Assembly (NCBI GenBank): GCA_947037905.1
Contig: CAMQUX010000111.1
Span: 1 to 5,146 of the forward strand
Reading direction: 5' to 3'
Source: an uncultured Desulfovibrionaceae bacterium
Lineage (GTDB): Bacteria > Desulfobacterota > Desulfovibrionia > Desulfovibrionales > Desulfovibrionaceae
Length of the DNA: 5,146 nucleotides
Each line of letters begins with the position of its first letter. Positions within the stretch are counted from its first letter, which is position 1. Below the pieces are notes generated by a model. That model saw nothing but the letters and a program-made list of their open reading frames with translations. It did no database searches and was not told the DNA's origin. Made by a program: the position numbers and the translations under genes. Below are positions 1-5,146 of the stretch, piece by piece.

Positions 1-47
1 CTACACTAATCTTAACACTCTTTCCCTACACGACGCTCTTCCGATCT
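1..47 (+). other. Illumina TruSeq P5-side adapter with i5 index (artefact)
   Basis: These 47 bases are synthetic, not genomic. They read as the end of the P5 arm (CTACAC), then an 8-base index TAATCTTA, then the Illumina read-1 primer sequence, which starts ACACTCTTTCCC and ends GCTCTTCCGATCT. From memory the index matches TruSeq HT i5 index D506. Genomic sequence begins at base 48. The exact reverse complement of the block closes the contig at 5100-5146. When translated on the minus strand, the adapter gives the peptide RSEERRVGKEC, a familiar contaminant tail in protein databases. Confidence 0.98.
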
Positions 48-242
48 AAGAAATTTTCCTTGATAGGGTTTTTCTTTATTTGCTTCATATTTAAAAGGCA
101 GATTATACTTAGAGCGTGCTGCACAAAGGTTTTCTTCGTATACTGCGTTGCTTTGTACAAGGTGCTTTCGTGTTATTTCCTGATATTCTGTGAAAGATTC
201 ATAAGGAAAGGGTATTATAAAGGGTGTATTTGCTTGTTTCAT
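48..242 (-). CDS. N-terminal fragment of an unidentified protein, possibly an alpha/beta hydrolase
   Basis: This is the first 65 codons of a minus-strand gene, starting at the ATG at 242-240 and cut by the contig edge at base 48. The open frame continues to base 12, but its last 11 residues (RSEERRVGKEC) and its stop come from the adapter, so they do not belong to the protein. The real part begins MKQANTPFIIPFPYESF, has no signal peptide or membrane segment, and ends KPYQGKFL. A run of polar and aromatic residues leading to a hydrophobic 'GKFL' strand resembles the stretch just before the first core strand and the HGLSDSP-like oxyanion segment of some proteobacterial alpha/beta hydrolases. 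That likeness is only a guess, because no catalytic residue is present. The Shine-Dalgarno signal is weak (AATAGAAAATT before ATG). The gene lies 173 bases downstream of gltX on the same strand, so it may have its own promoter. I am fairly sure it is coding and unsure of its function. Confidence 0.6.
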
Positions 243-277
243 AATTTTCTATTGCACATTTTACTGTGAGCCTTTTT

Positions 278-283
278 ATTATA
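278..283 (-). promoter_or_regulatory. Candidate -10 box for the left-end gene
   Basis: The minus strand reads TATAAT here, a perfect sigma-70 -10 hexamer, about 36 bases upstream of the ATG at 242. It would give a leader of roughly 30 bases. The expected -35 area (about 300-307) reads AACTAA or similar and is a poor match to TTGACA. In such AT-rich DNA a TATAAT can occur by chance, so this is only a candidate. Confidence 0.25.
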
Positions 284-337
284 AAGATAGAATTTGTTAT
301 TTAGTTATATAATCTTTCAAAATAATGTATTTTACTA

Positions 338-393
338 TGATTTTATTTTTGTGATTTTATTTTTCCGACTCTATTTTTGTGATTTTATTCTCT
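338..393. repeat. Four degenerate copies of a 14-bp tandem repeat
   Basis: Four 14-base units lie head to tail. They are TGATTTTATTTTTG (338-351), TGATTTTATTTTTC (352-365), CGACTCTATTTTTG (366-379) and TGATTTTATTCTCT (380-393). The first two differ only at the last base. The third differs from the first by three C/T changes, and the fourth has drifted at its 3' end. As a result an 18-base string recurs exactly at 344-361 and 372-389. The array lies 22 bases beyond the gltX stop codon. It looks like replication-slippage product in AT-rich spacer DNA. A regulatory role is possible but nothing in the sequence shows one. Confidence 0.7.
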
Positions 394-415
394 CACAAGT
401 CTATCTTTCTATAAT

Positions 416-1861
416 TTAGTCTTCTAGGATTTCTTCTTCCTCTTCTTCATGTTCTATAATTTTCTTTTCTATGAGTACATATTCTACTGCTTTTTTTATA
501 CGAGCTAGTGATTCAGCTTTGTCTAGTATTTCTAATACCTCATAAATTCCCCCTGGGCTTGCTGTTGAGCCTGTGAGAGCTATGCGAAGCGGGATTCCTA
601 TTACTTTAAATTTAAGATTTTTTTCTTCAAGATATTTTTTAATAGCTGTTTCTAAATTATCGTGGTCGAAAACTGTCACTTTCTCAAGAGTTTCGAGAAG
701 TTCTTTGAGTATTGCTTGTTTTTCTTTTGTAAGCACTTCTTGTACTTTTTCTTCATAAATAAGCTCTGTGCTTTTCACAAAAAAAGGCTGTGCAATGTGA
801 CACATATCTACAAATGTTTTTGCACGTGTTATGAGTAGTGGCAAAACTTGCTCTGCTTTTTTTAGATCAAATGGGAAACTATCATTTGCATCACAGAAAT
901 TGTGTAAATTTTCAAGGAGTATTTCTTTTGAACATTCTTTTAGATAGTGTGCATTTATCCAGTCAAGTTTCTGTGTGTCAAATACCGACGCAGAGCTGCC
1001 TAATGAGTCTGTTGAAAAAAGGTCTATGAGTTCTTGTTTGCTAAAAAGTTCTTGGTCTCCGTGTGACCAGCCTAGGCGTACAAGGTAGTTTAATAGTGCA
1101 TCTGGAAGATAGCCCATTTTTTGGTATTCCATGACAGAAAGTGCGTTCTCACGTTTTGAGAGTTTCTTTTTATCTGCACCAAGTATCATGGGAACATGTC
1201 CAAATTCTGGTATATCCCAACCCATTGCTTGATAAATGAGAATTTGTTTTGGGGTATTATTTACATGGTCATCGCCTCGTATAACTTGCGTTACCTGCAT
1301 ATCATAATCATCCACAACCACTGCTAAGTTGTACGTTGGTGTGTTATCTGCACGGCGAAGAACCATATCGTCTAGTTCTTGGTTATCAAAAGAGATGGGA
1401 CCTTTTATGAGATCTACAAAATTAGTGTTCCCTGTAAGTGGCGCTTTTAAACGCACAACTCCTGATGTATGATTTTTATCTCGACAGCAACCATTATATT
1501 TAGGTTTTTCGCCACGACTCATGGCTTGCTCTCTCATGGCTTCTACTTCTTCCTTAGAGCAGGTGCAGTAGTAGGCTGTATTATTTGCGACCATTAAATC
1601 AATTACTTCGTTATGTCTTTTTTCTTTTTCACTTTGAAATACAATTTCACCATCATGCTCAAGACCTAACCATGCCATAGATTCTATAATAGCATCTGTG
1701 GCGTCTTTTGTTGAGCGTTCTCTGTCTGTATCTTCTATGCGTAGTAGAAATTTGCCATTATTTTTGCGCGCAAGAAGATAGGAAAAAAGAGCAGTTCGTG
1801 CTCCTCCTATATGAAGATATCCTGTAGGACTTGGTGCAAAACGAGTAATAACCTGATTCAT
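416..1861 (-). CDS. gltX: Glutamate--tRNA ligase (GluRS)
   Basis: This cytoplasmic class I aminoacyl-tRNA synthetase charges tRNA-Glu with glutamate using ATP. It has 481 residues, a little longer than E. coli GluRS. The Rossmann core opens with FAPSPTG (8-14) and HIGG (17-20), the HIGH-type signature. RIEDTDRERS (41-50) follows, then a zinc-finger-like insert with C99-x-C101 and C125/C126, then IRGDDHVNNTPKQ (194-206) and the KMSKS-type loop KLSKR (233-237). A helical anticodon-binding domain ends with ALTGSTASPGGIYEVLEIL (428-446). The tail carries six consecutive glutamates (472-477). An ATG 63 bases further upstream is in frame, but it would overlap the NifU-like gene and add residues before the conserved N-terminus. 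The start at 1861 has a good Shine-Dalgarno (AGAGGT) and gives MNQVITRFAPSPTG. Position 128 holds Asp where the E. coli enzyme has its zinc-ligand His127, so the fourth ligand is unclear. Probably the last gene of the kinase-regulator-nifU-gltX unit. Confidence 0.96.
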   Translation of the reverse strand: MNQVITRFAPSPTGYLHIGGARTALFSYLLARKNNGKFLLRIEDTDRERSTKDATDAIIESMAWLGLEHDGEIVFQSEKEKRHNEVIDLMVANNTAYYCTCSKEEVEAMREQAMSRGEKPKYNGCCRDKNHTSGVVRLKAPLTGNTNFVDLIKGPISFDNQELDDMVLRRADNTPTYNLAVVVDDYDMQVTQVIRGDDHVNNTPKQILIYQAMGWDIPEFGHVPMILGADKKKLSKRENALSVMEYQKMGYLPDALLNYLVRLGWSHGDQELFSKQELIDLFSTDSLGSSASVFDTQKLDWINAHYLKECSKEILLENLHNFCDANDSFPFDLKKAEQVLPLLITRAKTFVDMCHIAQPFFVKSTELIYEEKVQEVLTKEKQAILKELLETLEKVTVFDHDNLETAIKKYLEEKNLKFKVIGIPLRIALTGSTASPGGIYEVLEILDKAESLARIKKAVEYVLIEKKIIEHEEEEEEILED

Positions 1862-1868
1862 ATAAATT

Positions 1869-1874
1869 ACCTCT
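1869..1874 (-). promoter_or_regulatory. Ribosome binding site that fixes the gltX start
   Basis: The minus strand reads AGAGGT, seven bases before the ATG at 1861-1859 (extended form AAGAGGT). It supports the 481-residue GltX start over the in-frame ATG at 1924, which lies inside the NifU-like gene. Confidence 0.7.
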
Positions 1875-1886
1875 TTAATGTATAAA

Positions 1887-2141
1887 TTATTTTTTGATAT
1901 TATTGACAGTAGCTGAGCTTTCAAGGGTTTCTATGCCACCGAGTTCTGGCACGGACCTAAGCATATATTTTGAAATAAGATTTTTTAATGATTTTCTTGC
2001 ACTGGGGCAGGTTTTACCTCTTCCTTGTATACAAATTTGCAAAATATTATCATCTGTGAGTGCAATAAACTCAACATCACTCCCTTCATTTTGCAGTAAA
2101 GGGCGAATTTTTTCAAGTACTTCGAGTACTTTTTCTTTCAT
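1887..2141 (-). CDS. NifU-like C-terminal domain protein with a degenerate CxxC motif
   Basis: This 84-residue protein aligns by eye over its whole length with the NifU C-terminal (Nfu) domain, which in other proteins binds a 4Fe-4S cluster through a CxxC pair and passes it to apo-proteins. Visible family features are VLEKIRPLLQNEGSDVEF (8-25, usually ending in DGGDVE), a strand ILQICIQG (33-40), the motif region with CPSA (45-48), and SLKNLISKYMLRSVPEL (51-67). The first motif cysteine is missing. Families usually read G-x-C-x-x-C-P, but here it is G-R-G-K-T-C-P, so Gly42 (codon GGT at 2018-2016) stands where TGT or TGC would be, and only Cys45 remains. Cys37 is nearby but is not the usual ligand. 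The protein may still bridge a cluster as a dimer, may have another role, or may be decaying. The start is supported by AAGGA six bases upstream. The gene sits 26 bases after the response regulator and 25 bases before gltX, implying co-transcription. Confidence 0.88.
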   Translation of the reverse strand: MKEKVLEVLEKIRPLLQNEGSDVEFIALTDDNILQICIQGRGKTCPSARKSLKNLISKYMLRSVPELGGIETLESSATVNNIKK

Positions 2142-2147
2142 AAAAAA

Positions 2148-2152
2148 TCCTT
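2148..2152 (-). promoter_or_regulatory. Ribosome binding site of the NifU-like gene
   Basis: The minus strand reads AAGGA, followed by six T residues and then the ATG at 2141. It lies in the 26-base gap after the response regulator stop codon. Confidence 0.65.
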
Positions 2153-2167
2153 TTGACTAAAAAATAG

Positions 2168-3640
2168 TTATTGTAAATGATAACGTGTGAGTCCATATTT
2201 TTTGAGTTTATATTGCAGTGTTCGACGACAAATGCCGAGTGTTTGTGCAGTTTTTTCTCTATGCCCTAAGTTTACTCTTAGTGTTTCTAAGAGTAAATCT
2301 TTTTCAGTAGAGGCTAAAAGACTATTGTTTTCAGCATTGTTTTCGCCGTTTACGATAATAGTATTATTTGCTCTATTTGAATTACTATTTTCTGAAGTAT
2401 TTTGATATACATTTTCTTGACTAGTTTTAATTTTTTCTGTGCCTATTTTTGGAAAGAATTTTTGTTCTTCTAAGAGTTTTTTGCTAAGCACACCATTTTG
2501 TGCAAATATAATTGCACGCTCAAGAACATTTTCTAATTCTCTTACATTTCCAGGCCATGAGTGCTGTGCAAGATAATCAATAAAAGAGTTTTCGATGGTC
2601 GTGATGTTTCTATTATTTCTTTTAGCAATTTTTATTGTTAAGTGATTAACTAAAAGAGCGAGATCTTCAAGATGTTCCCGTAGAGGGGGAATTATAATTT
2701 TTAGTACATTTAGTCTATAATAAAGATCTTCACGAAATGTACCTTCTGCAACAGCTAGTTTTAAATCTTTGTTAGTGGCTGCAATTATACGAATATCTAC
2801 AGGTATAGGACTAATCCCTCCAAGTGGTTCAATAACATGTTCTTGTAGCGCACGTAGCAGTTTTGCTTGCAGGCTCATTTGAATTTCGCCAATTTCATCG
2901 AGAAAGAGTGTACCTTTGTTCGCAAGTTGAAATCGTCCTGGCTTTTTTTTGATGGCACCAGTAAAAGCTCCTTTTTCATATCCAAAAAGTTCACTTTCGA
3001 GTAAATCTGCTGGTAGTGCTGCGCAGTTTACTTTTATAAATGCATTTTTTGAACGGTTGCTTGCACTGTGAATACCCTCTGCTACAAGTTCTTTGCCCGT
3101 TCCAGATTCGCCAAAAATAAGCACTGTTGCATCACTTGGTGCAACTTGTTCTACATAACTTTGAATTTGTTGAATACCTGCACTTGTGCCAACTAATTTG
3201 CATGGTGTATTTGTATTTATTTCTTGTTTTAGTTTGCGATTTTCGTCTTTTAGACTTTTAAATTCGTACGCTTTGTTGAGGCTTAGAATGAGGGAATCGT
3301 TATCTGTTGGTTTTGTAAGATAATCGAAAGCTCCTTGTTTCATGGTGGCTACGGCACTATCTATATTTGCATATGCTGTGAGAAGGATTACGGGGATATA
3401 TTCCTCATATGTTTCTTTGAGTACATATAAAAAATCTAAGCCCGACATGCCACCCATTCGCATATCTACAAGAATAACATCTGGAAGATCTGGATAGTTT
3501 TTCTTAATTATATCAAGCGCAGCTTCAGCACTATTTGCTTCGGTTATGAACCACTTTTCTTCTTCTAAAATTGCTTGAATCATCATTCGGTGGTTTGCTT
3601 CATCATCGATAATGAGCAGTGTTCTGTTAAAACTTTTCAT
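2168..3640 (-). CDS. Sigma-54-dependent response regulator, NtrC/ZraR family
   Basis: This 490-residue cytoplasmic transcription activator should be switched on by the kinase encoded just upstream and then remodel sigma-54 RNA polymerase at distant promoters. Domain order is receiver, AAA+, helix-turn-helix. The receiver (about 7-125) has the acidic pair D12/D13, the phospho-acceptor D59 in LVDMRM, T88 and K110 in LTKP. The AAA+ domain (about 148-380) has Walker A GESGTGKE (177-184), an intact sigma-54 contact loop GAFTGA (224-229), Walker B GTLFLDEIGE (243-252), ATN (288-290), FREDLYYRLNVL (302-313) and WPGNVRELENVLERA (362-376). A Fis-type DNA-binding domain closes the protein (about 445-485), with REKTAQTLGICRRTLQYKLK (461-480). 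The linker between AAA+ and helix-turn-helix (about 396-445) is unusually Asn/Ser-rich and looks disordered. The ATG at 3640 shares a base with the kinase stop codon (TAATG) and follows a strong AAGGAG. All key residues are present, so it should be functional. The target genes cannot be read from this window. Confidence 0.96.
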   Translation of the reverse strand: MKSFNRTLLIIDDEANHRMMIQAILEEEKWFITEANSAEAALDIIKKNYPDLPDVILVDMRMGGMSGLDFLYVLKETYEEYIPVILLTAYANIDSAVATMKQGAFDYLTKPTDNDSLILSLNKAYEFKSLKDENRKLKQEINTNTPCKLVGTSAGIQQIQSYVEQVAPSDATVLIFGESGTGKELVAEGIHSASNRSKNAFIKVNCAALPADLLESELFGYEKGAFTGAIKKKPGRFQLANKGTLFLDEIGEIQMSLQAKLLRALQEHVIEPLGGISPIPVDIRIIAATNKDLKLAVAEGTFREDLYYRLNVLKIIIPPLREHLEDLALLVNHLTIKIAKRNNRNITTIENSFIDYLAQHSWPGNVRELENVLERAIIFAQNGVLSKKLLEEQKFFPKIGTEKIKTSQENVYQNTSENSNSNRANNTIIVNGENNAENNSLLASTEKDLLLETLRVNLGHREKTAQTLGICRRTLQYKLKKYGLTRYHLQ

Positions 3641-5099
3641 TATACTTTCTCCTTATTAGAGTCTGTAAGTTTAGCAGATGGAAAAAAGAGCGATACGGTT
3701 GTTCCTATATTTATTCCTGAATGAATTTCTAGTTTGCCCTTATGTGCACGTACTATATGTTGAACCATTGCGAGCCCAAGTCCTGTGCCTTTTGTCTTTT
3801 TTGTGAAAAACATAGTGGTTGCATCTTTTTTTGTTGCTTCGTCCATGCCATGTCCATTATCTTCTATTTCCACCCAAGTTCCTCCATCTTCTGGATAGGA
3901 GTGGAAAATTATCTCTCCATTTTTCTTTTCTCCGATCGCATCTATGCTATTAATTATAAGGTTTAGTAAACATTGAAGGAGTTTATCATAATCTGCAAAG
4001 ATAAGAACAGTTTCAAAATTTGCAGTGAATGTAATATTTTGAGTTTTACTGAAAAGTAGAACAGATAATTCGCTAAAAATTAAATCTAAATTTTGAAATT
4101 CCAAACTAAGGTGCTTTTGGTGCGATTTCGTTAAAAGCAATAATTCAGATATTACTCGTTCTAATCTATCAGATTCTGTTACCATAACACTTGCATAGCC
4201 ATGATACTGTGATCCAACTTCAAATTTTTTAGAGAAAAATTGAGCAAATCCTCTGATTGCACTGAGTGGATTTCTTATTTCGTGTGCAAGTGCTGCTGAA
4301 AAAGCCCCTATGGTCGCTAGATTATTTGTTTCTTGTAAGTCTTTTTCTAGCTGTTTCATTTTTGTTTCATCATGAATGAGTATGAGGAATGCTTCGGGGG
4401 ATTTTGGATCTTTAGTTAATGGTACTACAAGAAAAGATAATGCTAGGGTCTCATAATTTACTTGAATCCATTCATTTACAGCTTGTGATTTATTTGCAAA
4501 AGGGAAATCAATCCAATTTTTATTTATAAGCTCAGGAGAGTTTTTTTGTGCAAGAAATTTTTTTGCGGATTTGTTCGCTGAGTATATAGTGTAATCAACA
4601 GTTAAGGTGAGTAGACCATCAGGAGTGCTATCAAAAATTCTTGATTGAAGTGTTTCTAAGTGCTTTACTTGTTTGCTTGCATCTATTTTTTTCAGATAAG
4701 CTACAATAAGAAACCATAAAATTATAGCTAAGGCAAGAATATAAACCATAAGATAGAGTACTATATTTTGATAAATTTGTAAGCGGTTAAGGTCTTGTGT
4801 TATATTTATTCCTATAAAAATAAAAGGATGTTCTAAATTTTTAGGGAGCACATGAGATTCTTCATTTTGAGGAACAGAGAAAATTTTGTTAATGGGAGTA
4901 CTAGAAGATTTTAGATGCTGCAAACTTACCAAGATTTGTTGCTTTTCATGGGGTATAAGTTTGTGCCAATTTTTCCCATTGAGTTCACGTTTTGATGGGT
5001 GCTTTGTGTTTGTGATATCTATATTGTTAAATTCATCAATTGCGCTAATTATAAAAAGATCAGATTGAGCGACGATTCCTATAAGTGTGGCTTTTTTAT
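3640..5099 (-). CDS. Membrane sensor histidine kinase, ZraS/NtrB-like, N-terminus missing
   Basis: This kinase should autophosphorylate on a histidine in response to a signal outside the cytoplasm and pass the phosphate to the regulator encoded next. The frame stays open from its stop at 3640 to the contig edge, giving 485 whole codons. The first membrane segment and the start are lost. The earliest in-frame start-like codon is a TTG at 4932, but the 55 codons before it (beginning KKATLIGIVAQSD) look coding and continuous with the rest. In visible numbering, residues 1 to about 108 form an extracytoplasmic sensor resembling small Cache-type domains (ending FIFIGINIT). A hydrophobic membrane helix follows at about 110-134, then a PAS-like region (about 148-245). 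The H-box LAHEIRNPLSAIRGF has the phospho-accepting His272. The ATPase domain shows N-box NLIINSIDAI (from N379), DNGHGM (413-418), FFTKK (430-434) and GTGLGLA (437-443). All catalytic motifs are intact. The ligand is unknown. Confidence 0.93.
3649..3654 (-). promoter_or_regulatory. Ribosome binding site of the response regulator, inside the kinase gene
   Basis: The minus strand reads AAGGAG eight bases before the ATG at 3640-3638. It lies within the last codons of the kinase gene. Together with the TAATG stop-start overlap it indicates translational coupling of kinase and regulator. Confidence 0.8.
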
Positions 5100-5146
5100 A
5101 GATCGGAAGAGCGTCGTGTAGGGAAAGAGTGTTAAGATTAGTGTAG
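5100..5146 (-). other. Inverted Illumina TruSeq P5-side adapter with i5 index (artefact)
   Basis: The last 47 bases are the exact reverse complement of bases 1-47, starting AGATCGGAAGAGCG and ending with the reversed index TAAGATTA and GTGTAG. They are library adapter, not genome. Genomic sequence ends at 5099. The 47-bp terminal inverted repeat this creates must not be read as transposon ends. Confidence 0.98.

Larger units (their letters stand above)
243..415. other. AT-rich intergenic region between gltX and the left-end gene
   Basis: This 173-base gap holds no convincing open reading frame or RNA gene. It contains a 14-bp tandem repeat (338-393) and a candidate -10 box (278-283). An 8-bp inverted pair, AAAGATAG at 283-290 and CTATCTTT at 401-408, flanks the repeat about 110 bases apart. 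I found no GC-rich hairpin followed by a U-run in the minus-strand reading direction, so no intrinsic terminator for gltX can be called. Confidence 0.7.

Noticed and set aside
338..393. The 14-bp repeats as a CRISPR array.
   Set aside because: The units are too short, directly adjacent with no spacers, and low in complexity.
1862..1924. A longer GltX of 502 residues starting at the ATG at 1924.
   Set aside because: It overlaps the NifU-like gene and adds 21 residues before the conserved N-terminus. The ATG at 1861 has its own AGAGGT ribosome site.
1945..1963. A plus-strand sigma-54-like site (TGGCAC with a downstream GC).
   Set aside because: The GG-to-GC spacing is 11 bases instead of 10, the TTGC part reads TAAGC, and it lies antisense inside the NifU-like gene with no plus-strand gene after it.
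1894..2160. A plus-strand open frame of 88 codons opposite the NifU-like gene.
   Set aside because: It is the complement of a well-supported gene, its product is Ser/Phe-rich with no family likeness, and it has no ribosome site context. The other short plus-strand frames (60-269, 573-758, 838-1029, 2187-2405, 3742-3966, 4886-5068) are rejected for the same reasons.
4930..4932. TTG as the kinase start codon.
   Set aside because: Coding-like sequence continues in frame upstream to the contig edge. There is no clear ribosome site, and the sensor domain would be cut in half.
4951..4968. A minus-strand TGGCAC inside the kinase gene as an RpoN promoter.
   Set aside because: The downstream half is TATA-like with no GC at the required spacing, and it lies within coding sequence.
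1..5146. A perfect 47-bp terminal inverted repeat, as expected for an insertion sequence or linear plasmid.
   Set aside because: Both copies are Illumina adapter with an index, and no transposase is present.

Overview
The window is an assembled contig of AT-rich bacterial DNA. About 5.05 kb of genomic sequence (48-5099) sits between two copies of an Illumina TruSeq P5-type adapter, at 1-47 and, inverted, at 5100-5146. Both contig ends are therefore library artefacts, and the gene at each end is cut by the contig edge, not by biology. The gene content fits a Gram-negative deltaproteobacterium: a ZraS/NtrB-like sensor kinase with an NtrC-family sigma-54 activator, a one-domain NifU-like protein and a discriminating-type glutamyl-tRNA synthetase. 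The low G+C and protein style make me think of an AT-rich Desulfovibrionaceae member such as a Lawsonia-like lineage, but this is inference and was not tested by any search.

All genes lie on the minus strand, so they read from right to left. From 5099 down to 3640 is a membrane histidine kinase that has lost its N-terminus at the contig edge. Its stop overlaps by one base the start of its partner, a sigma-54-dependent response regulator (3640-2168). After 26 bases comes a small NifU-like protein (2141-1887), and after another 25 bases comes gltX (1861-416). This tight packing, with a Shine-Dalgarno sequence before each of the last three genes, suggests one transcription unit: a two-component system followed by two housekeeping-type genes. 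A 173-base AT-rich gap (243-415) follows, holding a short degenerate 14-bp tandem repeat. Then comes the first 65 codons of another minus-strand gene (242-48), which runs into adapter.

The kinase presumably senses a signal through its extracytoplasmic domain and phosphorylates the regulator at Asp59. The regulator has an intact GAFTGA loop, AAA+ ATPase motifs and a Fis-type helix-turn-helix, so it should activate RpoN promoters elsewhere; I found no convincing RpoN site here. NifU-like and GltX act in Fe-S cluster handling and tRNA-Glu charging. I see no novel system, mobile element, CRISPR array or RNA gene. The points most worth checking are the adapter contamination with its chimeric peptide, the lost first cysteine of the NifU CxxC motif, and the tandem repeat downstream of gltX.
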